A stretch of 64,000 bases of DNA from Solibacillus sp. R5-41 (lineage in GTDB: Bacteria; Bacillota; Bacilli; Bacillales_A; Planococcaceae), in the NCBI RefSeq assembly GCF_002736105.1, contig NZ_CP024123.1, positions 736,001-800,000 on the forward strand, written 5' to 3'. The notes under the pieces are model-generated. The model made no database searches, was not told the origin of the DNA, and saw only the letters and a list, made by a program, of their open reading frames with translations. Positions 34,391-42,328 of the stretch are shown here, piece after piece. Position numbers and translations under genes: made by a program. How positions within the stretch are numbered: the stretch's first letter is position 1; every line of letters starts with the position of its first letter.

Positions 34391-35089
34391 CTAATGTATT
34401 GTTAAGCCCATTTGTAAAAATGCATCGGTTAAATCTGCTTCTGGTGTGTCATAAATTGTCAGTTTGATTAATTTGCTTTCATGTTCGAATACAACGATTG
34501 TCACTTTGTCAGCTTCTAGAATGGTTTCATAGCCCACAGAGTGAAGTATCCCTTTTTGATTTTTTAATGTCTTTGTTAAATCAAGCTCATTATATTTTCC
34601 TTCTGGAGCGATTGCCGCTATTGTATCCATGGCACTTGTTTTTACATCCTCAAAAGAAGCTTCCGTTTTGTTTACGACTTCAATCCCCATCGATAAAGCA
34701 TCATCCTCTTTAAAATAAAGCGAATCTTTACCAGGTTCTTCAGCAACTAACGCGTAACTATCTAAGTGTTGAATGCTGTAGCCGGATTGCTCACTTGAAG
34801 AAGTTTGCACTTCTTGCTCAACTTTTTGTCCATTAGATGTATAAGTAATAGTTGAATTTGTCGTTTCATCTGGTGACACTTCTGGTTGCGTATCTTCTGG
34901 CGTACTTGTTGGTTGCTGTGCAGTAGTTGTTTGAGAATCATCATATTTTTCTTCGGTATTTGTTGTATTTGGTTGTTGATCGGGAATTGGTGCCGATGTT
35001 TCTGGAACTTCCTTCGTATCTGTATTACACGCTACAAGTAGCATAGATAATATAATTACAGAACAAAAAATAGTCATGCCTTTTTTCAT
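34391..35089 (-). CDS. Lipoprotein of unknown function
   Basis: A 232-residue lipoprotein. Signal peptide MKKGMTIFCSVIILSMLLVAC with lipobox LVAC, then a low-complexity Thr/Gln/Pro/Asp-rich linker (about 25-85) and a compact C-terminal domain (about 100-232; SIQHLDSYALVAEEPGKDSLYF, DLTDAFLQMGLTIH). The domain has alternating beta and helical stretches, and no catalytic motif is visible. Good Shine-Dalgarno AAGGAGG upstream on the minus strand. I do not recognise a named family. It lies between a marR-like gene (convergent) and a CPBP protease gene. Confidence 0.8.
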   Translation of the reverse strand: MKKGMTIFCSVIILSMLLVACNTDTKEVPETSAPIPDQQPNTTNTEEKYDDSQTTTAQQPTSTPEDTQPEVSPDETTNSTITYTSNGQKVEQEVQTSSSEQSGYSIQHLDSYALVAEEPGKDSLYFKEDDALSMGIEVVNKTEASFEDVKTSAMDTIAAIAPEGKYNELDLTKTLKNQKGILHSVGYETILEADKVTIVVFEHESKLIKLTIYDTPEADLTDAFLQMGLTIH

Positions 35090-35149
35090 CGTAATTCCTC
35101 CTTCAGTAGTTTGATTGGTTAGTCTGCATTAATTGCTTCACTTGTCTTA

Positions 35150-35770
35150 TTAAGTTAACGGTAAAACTAAAAATAATAATAAAACAAACACGACGTGTGA
35201 GACAATTATTAATGGTAAGCTTTTTTTCCATTCATATAATGTCCCCCAGATTAACCCCCCAACCATTGCTGCCATTGCACCAGGGATAAATCCGCTAATT
35301 GCTAATGATAATGAAAACAAAAGCGTTGTAACGAAGACGGCCCACATAGGTGAGGTAAATCGTTTTAACTGTTGCTGTACATAGCCTCTCCAAAACATTT
35401 CTTCTCCCGTTGCAATAATGAAAATCAACATAAGATAATGATAAATATTTTTAGGACCGTAAACCTCTAAAAATTTTGCGATTTCAGTTGAGAAATCGGC
35501 ATTTATGAAAGGTAATAGTAGAGCGCCTAATTTCACTATGCCATAAATGATTGTGCCATATCCAATACCAAACAGTAAATATTGCCATGTCGGTAGTCGA
35601 TCTTCAAATTTACTTGCAACTAAAGAAAGAGCAATCCCAACTAGTAGCGTAAAGGTATATAAATACCAAAAAATTGCTTTTTCATGAAAAGTGTAAAACA
35701 TCATACTGAAAATAAAAACCAGAGCCAGAAGGAGTAAAATTGTTTGTTTATGATTTTTCATTTTGAACAT
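35150..35770 (-). CDS. CPBP-family intramembrane metalloprotease
   Basis: A 206-residue membrane protein with about six helices and the CAAX-protease/bacteriocin-processing (CPBP) motifs: GEEMFWRGYVQQQL (EExxxR) in the middle and HVVFVLLLF (HxxxB) near the C terminus. Members cleave membrane-embedded substrates; some confer immunity to bacteriocins. No bacteriocin gene is near. Two ATGs are possible (35770 and 35761); AAGGAGG lies 2 nt before the first and 11 nt before the second, so the second is somewhat more likely. Confidence 0.86.
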   Translation of the reverse strand: MFKMKNHKQTILLLLALVFIFSMMFYTFHEKAIFWYLYTFTLLVGIALSLVASKFEDRLPTWQYLLFGIGYGTIIYGIVKLGALLLPFINADFSTEIAKFLEVYGPKNIYHYLMLIFIIATGEEMFWRGYVQQQLKRFTSPMWAVFVTTLLFSLSLAISGFIPGAMAAMVGGLIWGTLYEWKKSLPLIIVSHVVFVLLLFLVLPLT

Positions 35771-35792
35771 GACCTCCTTAAACTATCGTATC

Positions 35793-35840
35793 AAAAAAAT
35801 ACCCTTTTAGCATCTTATCGATGCTAAAAAGGGTATTTTT
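35793..35840. terminator. Terminator after ykvS
   Basis: ATACCCTTTTAGCATC pairs with GATGCTAAAAAGGGTAT, with A- and T-runs on both sides. It ends the minus-strand ykvS unit just upstream of the CPBP gene. Confidence 0.9.
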
Positions 35841-35852
35841 TATCTTCATTTT

Positions 35853-36038
35853 TTAATCTTGAACATTTAAAATCTTATAACGTTTATGATTTACAACTGT
35901 TTTACCTTCCATTTCTAAATCATGGAAGTTCTCCATCATTGTAATATCGACTATTACAGAGTTTTCATTCACTTTTTCTACAATTCCTTTAAGACCATCT
36001 TTAAACTCGATAATATTTCCAACTTCAGCAATTCTCAT
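35853..36038 (-). CDS. ykvS: DUF2187 protein YkvS
   Basis: A 61-residue protein closely matching the YkvS/DUF2187 pattern: EVGNIIEFKDGLKGIVEKVNENSVIVD (with family breaks), then MENFHDLEMEGKTVVNHKRYKIL. The fold is likely a small KOW-like beta barrel; the function is unknown. AAGGAGC precedes the ATG. It stands alone with its own terminator. Confidence 0.88.
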   Translation of the reverse strand: MRIAEVGNIIEFKDGLKGIVEKVNENSVIVDITMMENFHDLEMEGKTVVNHKRYKILNVQD

Positions 36039-36220
36039 TAGCAGTCAGCTCCTTCATCGACTAATAATTAACAGTTTGCTACAAAAATGTGCTTTCGTAA
36101 AGGCTTTTTTTTAATATTTTCATAATTTGGTTGCAATTTTGTTTTAATTTTTATTGTATTGTTTGATATATTGATGTGATGGATACAAATTAAGTAATTA
36201 ATCAAAGTGAGGTAATTTTT

Positions 36221-36409
36221 ATGGATGACTTAAAAAAAATGGTGGATCAACTTCGCAATGGAGAAGTTGAAACTATTCATATTAAAAAATCGCATTATTT
36301 ACAATTTCGTGAACAACTAATAAAGGATGAACAATTTAAACAATTTCGTGGAGAAGCGAAACAAGGTGGCGACGTTATTTATACGTTTTTGAAAGAGCCT
36401 AGAGCATAA
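36221..36409 (+). CDS. Conserved small protein, unknown function
   Basis: A 62-residue hydrophilic protein (MDDLKKMVDQLRNGEVETI, HYLQFREQLIKDEQFKQF, RGEAKQGGDVIYTFLKEPRA). It looks like one helix, a beta pair and a second helix. GTGAGG at 36209-36214 supports the start. No membrane segment or metal motif. It is divergent from ykvS and about 90 bp upstream of the Spo0E-like gene. I do not recognise the family. Confidence 0.7.
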   Translation: MDDLKKMVDQLRNGEVETIHIKKSHYLQFREQLIKDEQFKQFRGEAKQGGDVIYTFLKEPRA

Positions 36410-36502
36410 AAAATGTCGAAAAAAGAAAAATGAATTTTTTGAATGAGCAATGAAAAGGAAGTATAATTGTATAGAGTAATTAATCAGATAGGGGGTAGGA
36501 AA

Positions 36503-36688
36503 TTGGACGACGCGATATTAATAGCACTCGAAGCTAAGCGGCAGTTAATGATAAAATCAGGCATTGAAAATGGGCTGCAAAGTATAGAAACCATTAATTT
36601 AAGTAAACAAGTCGACCGTCTAATTAATGCATTTGAAGAGCAACAACAACATGAAAATACACCTAATTCTTTTAGACAATCAAATTAA
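36503..36688 (+). CDS. Spo0E-like aspartyl-phosphate phosphatase
   Basis: A short protein of about 61 residues with the two-helix hairpin of the Spo0E family, which removes phosphate from Spo0A~P and so delays sporulation. The first helix holds EAKRQLMIKSGIENGLQS and the second carries a variant of the SQELD motif: NLSKQVDRLINAF. Ser and Asp are kept, while Gln-Glu-Leu is replaced by Lys-Gln-Val. The TTG at 36503 follows GGGGGTAGG at 36491-36499. A TTG at 36467 is open but has no site. The C-terminal tail is Gln/Asn-rich and probably disordered. Confidence 0.75.
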   Translation: MDDAILIALEAKRQLMIKSGIENGLQSIETINLSKQVDRLINAFEEQQQHENTPNSFRQSN

Positions 36689-36782
36689 ATAATAAATTAC
36701 ACAAAAAATTAAAATAAATGTTTAAAAAATAAATTGTAGGGAATATTAATTATGAACACAGCAACATTCTCATTTCCCCCTT

Positions 36783-36821
36783 TAGAGTAGTAGCGTAAAT
36801 CGCGGCTACTCTCTTTTTTTG
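36783..36821 (+). terminator. Terminator after the Spo0E-like gene
   Basis: AGAGTAG and CTACTCT arms with an inner AGC/GCG part, followed by seven T residues. Confidence 0.85.
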
Positions 36822-37010
36822 TGAAAAGAAAATGTTTGCATGATATGGTTGGGAGAAGAAAGTACATGATTTTTTTATTAAAACAACCCATAAAGCCCAT
36901 AATAACCTTAAGCTTAATAGCAGACATGACACACGCTTACCTTCATCTGCATAAAATGCCAAAGTGAATTAAAATAACACCATTGTTAAGGTGGATAGAG
37001 GTAAATCGGG

Positions 37011-38036
37011 ATGAAAAAAAACCTTATACTACTTATTACTTTTTGCTCTGTTATATTGGTGGGGTGTTTTGGCTATTTAGAAAAGGAAGAAGAGCGCACT
37101 AAAATCAATGAATTCGAGCAAACGAGTGAGGAACTAAAAAAGAAAGTTGTTCATTATGAAACGGATATGGGCCCAAAAAAGAGTCAAAATGAAGCAGTTG
37201 TCGTACAGCCTGTTGTTATTAAATTACTTGATCCAAACACGTCCACAGTAATCAAAACAATTAGGCCGACTGAGCTCGGGTACGAAAAGGATTTTACAGT
37301 TTACGTCAATGAAATCGAAAAGATCGTGAAGGAATTAGCGAGAGGTTCGTCAACTACTACTGGCTATGATCAGAAAATGGTGCTTGATAAAGAAGCGGAC
37401 GACGGCAAAATTATAAAGGGCAGTCCTATGGTAATTTTAAAGGAAAGTGAATTAGTGGAAAAAATTTTGGCGGCATCTAGTAAAAATGCCACTATTGCAT
37501 TACCTTTATATGTGACCGAAAGTAATTATAGTGCCGCTAATATTGAAAGCTTAGATGATGTAGTTATCGCTTCGTATACAACTTATTTTAAATCTTCTAA
37601 TACAGGGAGAAATAAAAACATCGAGCTGTCGGCAAATGCGATTCATAACATTATTGTCGGAAGTGGAGATTATTTTTCGTTTAACTCGAATGTAGGTCCT
37701 AGAGATGAGGCAAATGGCTATCAACCTGCACCTGAAATTATTAATAAAAAGCTTGTAATGGGCATTGGTGGGGGGATTTGCCAAACATCTTCGACACTAT
37801 TTAACGCGATTGATCAACTGCATATTGCCACGCTTGAAAGACATCATCATTCATTAGATATAGGCTATGTACCAAAAGGAAGAGATGCAACGGTTTCCTA
37901 TGGCACATTGGATTACCGTTTTCAAAATATAAGCGGTGTCCCTTTTATAATAAAATCGATTTATCGTAATGGCTCGCTCACAGTAGAATTAAGAACATCA
38001 GAGGATTATATGGGGATGCTAAAAAAGAATCAATAA
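37011..38036 (+). CDS. VanW-family lipoprotein
   Basis: A 341-residue lipoprotein. Signal peptide with lipobox LVGC at residues 16-19, a charged coiled region (about 22-55), a domain of unknown function, then the VanW domain (about 205-325) with YFSFNSNVGPRDEANGYQPAPE, GIGGGICQTSSTLFNA and ERHHHSLDIGYVPKGRDATVSYG-like blocks. VanW domains occur in many Firmicute surface proteins; their action is unknown, and no glycopeptide resistance should be assumed. The stop codon is the first part of repeat R6. A GATAGAGGT site lies upstream of the ATG. Confidence 0.88.
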   Translation: MKKNLILLITFCSVILVGCFGYLEKEEERTKINEFEQTSEELKKKVVHYETDMGPKKSQNEAVVVQPVVIKLLDPNTSTVIKTIRPTELGYEKDFTVYVNEIEKIVKELARGSSTTTGYDQKMVLDKEADDGKIIKGSPMVILKESELVEKILAASSKNATIALPLYVTESNYSAANIESLDDVVIASYTTYFKSSNTGRNKNIELSANAIHNIIVGSGDYFSFNSNVGPRDEANGYQPAPEIINKKLVMGIGGGICQTSSTLFNAIDQLHIATLERHHHSLDIGYVPKGRDATVSYGTLDYRFQNISGVPFIIKSIYRNGSLTVELRTSEDYMGMLKKNQ

Positions 38037-38240
38037 CTTGATTCAGCAGAGCTCCTCCACTCCGATATGTGGGGATGAATAGAGGAACTTAAGCTAATAA
38101 GCGCCCCATCCTGTGGCAGCGCCAGAGAGACCAACATCGTGTTGACCCAAAGCCCCCTGCGGATGTCACATATTTTTAGTGAATTTTTTTGAGCAAGCTC
38201 AAAAAAAATCTGAACAAGAGTTATCCGAGGCGTAATTGAT
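38033..38240 (+). repeat. Interspersed repeat, copy R6 (full length)
   Basis: Begins ATAACTTGATTCAGCAGAG on the stop codon of the VanW-like gene. It has the ACCAACATCGTGTTGACCC block, GCGGATGTCACA, a palindrome TTTTTTTGAGC-AA-GCTCAAAAAAA, and the right end GAGGCGTAATTGAT. It lies between convergent genes. Confidence 0.9.
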
Positions 38241-38272
38241 ATTAAATAAGCAATCTGGAAGGTTTTATTTGG

Positions 38273-39442
38273 TTAATCAAATTGAACCTTCCCATAAACC
38301 CCGCCACCACCAACTGCAAAATATAGCTGCCCCGTTCTTGCTAAATCAATTCTTTCTGCAATTTTTTGTGGTACAACTGTCGCCAATTGAAGAACCGTTA
38401 CTCGGTGTAGTATGTCCATCTCAGTACCAAATGCGGCGAGTAACTTTTCTATTATTTTTGGACCGATACCCGGTATGAAATCTAATGGTACTTGATGGAT
38501 GTAGGGCGGTCTTTTTCGTTCTGTCGTATGATCGGAGGACAGCTCCTGTATGCGTTTCGCCACACCTTTAATAATTTGTTTACTCCCACAATTGAGACAG
38601 AGTTTCGCCTCATCCTGTACATGACTGCCACATTTAGCGCAAACAGTTTGATGATATTTTCCGAGTAAAGGATGTAACCCATAATTAGCGCTTATAGAGC
38701 GATTATCAATATTGTGCAATGCTTTTAACAACTCAACGAAATTTGCATCTGCTAAATATAGTTTTTGATATTCTCGCGCCATTTTACCAAGGGAGTGAGC
38801 GTCAGAATTGGTGACAAATGTATAATGTTTAAGTTCTTTTATTTTACTGACCATCTCGGTATCGGAACTAAGACCAAGTTCAACCGCATCAATCATTGCC
38901 GGATCAAATACTTCCGTTAAGCTTTGTCGCACCCCTTTCCCATATAAGCTTTTAAAAGGTGTAAACACATGTGCGGGGATGAACAAACCACCGAGTGCAG
39001 CTACTTGTTGCTGCAATGTTTTTGCATCACAATAAATACGCTGCGAGCTGAGATGTATATTTTTTACATGTTGACTCATCCAATCTGAAAAAGCCTTCAT
39101 AACCGTAATTGTTGGGAAGTATGCTAACACATGAATCGGACCATGACAATTCGTATCGTAAATTTCAATTTCAGTGCCTAAAATAAGTGTTGTATTTTCA
39201 TACCGCAGTCCACCGTCAGCAAGTGGTACAAGAGAACCTTGTGCTATCAATTGCGCCATTTCCTCTAATACGCCCGGTGAATGACAGTCGATAATTCCAA
39301 TTAAATCGAGCCCCTTTTGTGAGCTGGCTGTTTGTAAAATATTCGTCAATGTTAATGTTTTACTACCCGTAATTTTTACTGCGCGTCCATTCAATGTGCG
39401 ACCAATGTGAATATGCAAATCCGCATAATAGTTTTTTAACAA
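38273..39442 (-). CDS. Endonuclease Q-like DNA repair nuclease
   Basis: A 389-residue protein of the EndoQ type, which nicks DNA 5' of deaminated bases such as uracil or hypoxanthine. The PHP-like N-terminal domain has the metal ligands DLHIHIG, DCHSPG, GTEIEIYD, PAHVFTPF and TNSDAHSLG. A zinc ribbon follows (CAKCGSHV..CLNCGSK, about residues 268-288), then a helix-hairpin-helix (FIPGIGPKIIEKLLAAFG) for DNA binding. All catalytic motifs look intact. TTG start; AAAGGTGG lies upstream though at a long spacing. The end of the gene forms an inverted repeat with downstream sequence (GGAAGGTT/AACCTTCC). Confidence 0.87.
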   Translation of the reverse strand: MLKNYYADLHIHIGRTLNGRAVKITGSKTLTLTNILQTASSQKGLDLIGIIDCHSPGVLEEMAQLIAQGSLVPLADGGLRYENTTLILGTEIEIYDTNCHGPIHVLAYFPTITVMKAFSDWMSQHVKNIHLSSQRIYCDAKTLQQQVAALGGLFIPAHVFTPFKSLYGKGVRQSLTEVFDPAMIDAVELGLSSDTEMVSKIKELKHYTFVTNSDAHSLGKMAREYQKLYLADANFVELLKALHNIDNRSISANYGLHPLLGKYHQTVCAKCGSHVQDEAKLCLNCGSKQIIKGVAKRIQELSSDHTTERKRPPYIHQVPLDFIPGIGPKIIEKLLAAFGTEMDILHRVTVLQLATVVPQKIAERIDLARTGQLYFAVGGGGVYGKVQFD

Positions 39443-39715
39443 ATTAACTTATCGCCACCTTTCTAAATTTAAGGATGTGTCAATAAACTTTAGTTATACG
39501 ATGGAAGAATTCCTGTTTTTTTAGTTATTCTAAATGAGGATTTCCAGACCTGAAATTTGACAATTTCACAATTACCATTCCCATACCTGCACGAATTTAT
39601 ATGGCTATCCGTCTGCCCAATTAAATATTGGAATTGTATTGCGCATTGTCAGAAGTTGAAAAAATTCTATTGATAATGCAATGGAAAGAATGGTAGCATA
39701 AAGGTAATTAAAATA
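39443..39715. other. Intergenic region upstream of the tandem TPP riboswitches
   Basis: About 270 bp without an ORF or repeat copy. It must hold the promoter of the thiamine unit; TTGTCA at 39646 with GATAAT at 39672 has a 20 bp gap and is only a weak candidate. Confidence 0.4.
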
Positions 39716-39798
39716 TTTGCAGGGGGACGCGTATGCGTTGAGAAGGTTGAAACCTGACCCTTGGAACCTGTTCAGTTAATACTGGCGTAGGGAGCAAA
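39716..39798 (+). promoter_or_regulatory. TPP riboswitch 1 of a tandem pair
   Basis: THI-box core: GGGGGACGC at the 5' side, TTGAGA, ACCTGACCCTTGGAACCTG and AATACTGGCGTAGGGAGC at the 3' side. P1 may form from TTTGC (39716) and GCAAA (39794). It represses thiamine genes when TPP is bound. A terminator follows at 39842. Confidence 0.96.
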
Positions 39799-39841
39799 GT
39801 ACATAGCGATTAACACATTTCGCATTTTTTTTGTACATGAG

Positions 39842-39864
39842 CTCTCCTTTAAGGGGAGTTTTTT
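39842..39864 (+). terminator. Terminator of TPP riboswitch 1
   Basis: CTCTCC and GGGGAG arms around TTTAA, then six T residues. Confidence 0.8.
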
Positions 39865-39872
39865 GTTTTTTT

Positions 39873-39888
39873 CGTGTTGGCCCAAAGC
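39873..39888 (+). repeat. Fragment of the interspersed repeat family
   Basis: CGTGTTGGCCCAAAGC matches the CATCGTGTTGGCCCAA-GCCCC block of copy R7 and related blocks of R6 and R8. It lies between the two TPP riboswitches. Confidence 0.55.
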
Positions 39889-39920
39889 TCAGGAGTAATT
39901 GTTTTTCCAAGAAAATATTT

Positions 39921-40005
39921 TATTAGCGGGGGGACGCATCGGCGTTGAGAAGGTTAAAACCTGACCCTTAGAACCTGTTCAGTTAATACTGGCGTAGGGA
40001 GCAAT
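39921..40005 (+). promoter_or_regulatory. TPP riboswitch 2 of a tandem pair
   Basis: Same core as the first: GGGGGGACGC, GTTGAGAAGGTTAAAACC, TGACCCTTAGAACCTGTTC, AATACTGGCGTAGGGAGC. From TTGAGAAGG to TAGGGAGCAA the two copies differ at only about two positions, suggesting a recent duplication or conversion. Confidence 0.96.
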
Positions 40006-40011
40006 GAGTAG

Positions 40012-40050
40012 GACGCTTCTTTGCTATACGCATTTAGGAGCGTTTTTTTT
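40012..40050 (+). terminator. Terminator of TPP riboswitch 2
   Basis: ACGCTTC pairs with GGAGCGT (one G-T pair) and eight T residues follow. It precedes tenA by 32 bp. Confidence 0.82.
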
Positions 40051-40081
40051 GTTCTTAAGCCTAACACAAGGAGGAAGAAAG

Positions 40082-40765
40082 ATGACATTTTGTGATGAGG
40101 TAAGAAAAGAAACGGATTTATACTGGGAAGGAAGCTTTGAGCATCCATTTGTGAAAGGGCTTGTTGATGGCACGCTACCAATTGAAAAATTTAAATATTA
40201 TATGATGCAAGACGCGTATTATTTAAAGCATTACACAAAAGTGCTAGCGATTGCAGCTTCGAAAGCGGAGCATAATGACGACATTTCGTATTATCTTGAT
40301 ATGGCACAATCTATTAACGAAGGAGAGCTTGAATTACACCGAACTGTGTTTGCAGAACTTGCTGTATCCGTAGAGGAGCTAAAAGCGTTCGAGCCTGCCC
40401 CAGCTGCTTATAATTATGTGAGCCACATGTATAATGCTGCACATAATGGAGATGTTGCAGAGGCTTTTGCAGCGATGTTCCCATGTCCGTGGTTATATCA
40501 GGAAATCGGTGAAAAATATAAAGATGCAAAACCGGGCGTTAAGCTATATGAGGATTGGATTGCGATGTATAGTGCAGACGATTTTAAAGCGACAATTGAA
40601 AAACAAAAAGCGATAATGGACCGCTATGTCAAGGAACAGCCTGAAAAAAGCGCCATTTTCAAAGCACATTTCGTGAAAAGCTGTTATTACGAATGGAAGT
40701 TTTGGGAAATGCCTTGGACATTAGAAAACTGGGAAAATGAGGTTGCTCAATATGACTATGTATAA
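40082..40765 (+). CDS. tenA: Aminopyrimidine aminohydrolase (thiaminase II)
   Basis: TenA hydrolyses degraded thiamine products such as aminopyrimidine so that the pyrimidine can be salvaged. The 227-residue helical product shows HPFVKGLVDGTLP, FKYYMMQDAYYLKHY, YVSHMYNAA, AAMFPCPWLYQEIG with the catalytic Cys, and a C-terminal YYEWKFWEM. The start at 40082 is set by AAGGAGG at 40068-40074; the ATG at 40004 lies inside riboswitch 2. First gene of tenA-thiM-thiD-thiE, overlapping thiM by 14 bp. Confidence 0.94.
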   Translation: MTFCDEVRKETDLYWEGSFEHPFVKGLVDGTLPIEKFKYYMMQDAYYLKHYTKVLAIAASKAEHNDDISYYLDMAQSINEGELELHRTVFAELAVSVEELKAFEPAPAAYNYVSHMYNAAHNGDVAEAFAAMFPCPWLYQEIGEKYKDAKPGVKLYEDWIAMYSADDFKATIEKQKAIMDRYVKEQPEKSAIFKAHFVKSCYYEWKFWEMPWTLENWENEVAQYDYV

Positions 40766-41507
40766 TATTCATAAAAAGAAACCGCTCGTCCACTGTATAA
40801 CGAATTATGTTGTCGCAAATTTTACAGCGAATGGCTTGCTAGCAATAGGGGCATCTCCTGTCATGGCAGATGATAAGGATGAAGTGGCGGAAATGGTCGC
40901 AATGGCAGATGCATTGTTAATTAATATCGGGACAATAAATTCATGGACATTTGAGGCGATGTTGATTGCAGGAAAAAAAGCGAATGAATTAAATGTTCCG
41001 ACTTTACTTGATCCTGTAGGGGTTGGTGCAACCGAATTCCGAAAAAAAATCGTTCAGCAATTGCTTGAGCAAATCCGTTTTGACGCAATCCGTTGTAATG
41101 TAGGGGAACTTGCCGCAATTGCTGGTGTGCAGTGGGAATCCAAAGGTGTCGACAGTGGAGAAGGAGACATGGATACTGTTGAAGTTGCAAAGCAAGTAGC
41201 AAAAAAATGGAATACAACGGTTATTGTAACGGGAAAAACAGACATTGTAACGGATGGTCATGTAGTGGAGCAAATTGCTGGTGGCGATGTACGGATGACT
41301 CAAATTACTGGTTCAGGCTGTTTATTGAGTGCCATTTGTAGTGCAGCACTATCTGTTGAAGGGGATAAAATAACAAATTTACAGCAAGTTTTACAGCAAT
41401 ATAAACAAATAGCGGCAGAGGCTAGTGGTGAAGCGCAATATATGGGATCGGTACAAGTGAGCGTATTAAATGGCCTTGAAAAATATTCATTGAGGGAACA
41501 GCTATGA
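40752..41507 (+). CDS. thiM: Hydroxyethylthiazole kinase
   Basis: ThiM phosphorylates hydroxyethylthiazole in thiazole salvage. The product of about 251 residues shows the ribokinase-like family blocks PLVHCITNYVVANFTANGLL, GASPVMADDKDEVAEM, TLLDPVGVGAT, RCNVGELAAI and the catalytic TGSGCLLSA. It starts within the end of tenA (overlap 14 nt), with ATGAGGTT upstream, and ends with a 4 nt overlap (ATGA) into thiD, so the operon is translationally coupled. Confidence 0.95.
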   Translation: MTMYNIHKKKPLVHCITNYVVANFTANGLLAIGASPVMADDKDEVAEMVAMADALLINIGTINSWTFEAMLIAGKKANELNVPTLLDPVGVGATEFRKKIVQQLLEQIRFDAIRCNVGELAAIAGVQWESKGVDSGEGDMDTVEVAKQVAKKWNTTVIVTGKTDIVTDGHVVEQIAGGDVRMTQITGSGCLLSAICSAALSVEGDKITNLQQVLQQYKQIAAEASGEAQYMGSVQVSVLNGLEKYSLREQL

Positions 41508-42328
41508 ATATTGTGATGACGATTGCAGGCTCGGATAGTAGTGGTGGGGCAGGTATACAGGCAGATTTAAAAACCTTTCAGGAGCTTGGTGTATACGGGA
41601 CGACTGTTATTACTGCTTTAACTGCACAAAATACAATAGGAGTCTCTAATATTTTTCCCACGCCGCCTGGTTTTATTCAAGCTCAAATGGAGGCTGTATT
41701 TGCAGATTTGCCTGTAACCGCTCTAAAAACGGGGATGTTATTTTCAGCTGACATTATTGAAACGGTTGCGGAAGTTTTACAGAAAATGGACGTACAGCTT
41801 GTCGTTGATCCAGTTATGATTGCAAAGGGCGGGGCTAGTTTATTACAGCGGGAAGCGGTCGAAGCACTCAAAACAAAGTTATTACCTTTAGCAACTGTGC
41901 TGACACCTAATATTCCAGAGGCAGAAGTCATTACAGGAATGACGATTACAACTCCAACTGATATACAAGTGGCAGCACAGCAAATTTTACGACAAGGTGT
42001 GCAATGCGTTGTAATGAAGGGGGGCCATTTAGAAGGTACGGAAGCGGTAGATACCGTATTTTTCCAGGATGGCTCAACATTTTCCTTAAGTAGTAAGCGT
42101 ATTCATACACGGCATACACATGGAACTGGTTGTACGTTTTCTGCGGCAGTAACTGCTTTTTTAGGGAAAGGCTATGCTGTGCGGGATGCAATTATTGAGG
42201 CGAAACGATTTATTCAGGCCGCCATTGAAAATCCTTTGAACATTGGAAATGGAAATGGACCGACCAATCATTTTGCCTATAAGCAAATATCATCGAAAGG
42301 TGAGGTACAGCTTGTTGAAACGACATGA
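41504..42328 (+). CDS. thiD: Hydroxymethylpyrimidine (phospho)kinase
   Basis: ThiD makes HMP-PP from HMP in two phosphorylation steps. The 274-residue protein has MTIAGSDSSGGAGIQADLKTF at the N terminus (written here with family residues), LKTGMLFS, DPVMIAKGG, LTPNIPEAE, MKGGHLEG and the catalytic HTHGTGCTFSAA. Overlaps thiM by 4 nt. Its end overlaps the start of thiE. Confidence 0.95.
   Translation: MNIVMTIAGSDSSGGAGIQADLKTFQELGVYGTTVITALTAQNTIGVSNIFPTPPGFIQAQMEAVFADLPVTALKTGMLFSADIIETVAEVLQKMDVQLVVDPVMIAKGGASLLQREAVEALKTKLLPLATVLTPNIPEAEVITGMTITTPTDIQVAAQQILRQGVQCVVMKGGHLEGTEAVDTVFFQDGSTFSLSSKRIHTRHTHGTGCTFSAAVTAFLGKGYAVRDAIIEAKRFIQAAIENPLNIGNGNGPTNHFAYKQISSKGEVQLVETT

Noticed and set aside
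38247-38285. GGAAGGTT/AACCTTCC hairpin at the end of the endonuclease Q gene as a terminator
   Set aside because: The stem is good, but there is no T-run on either strand and one arm is coding sequence.
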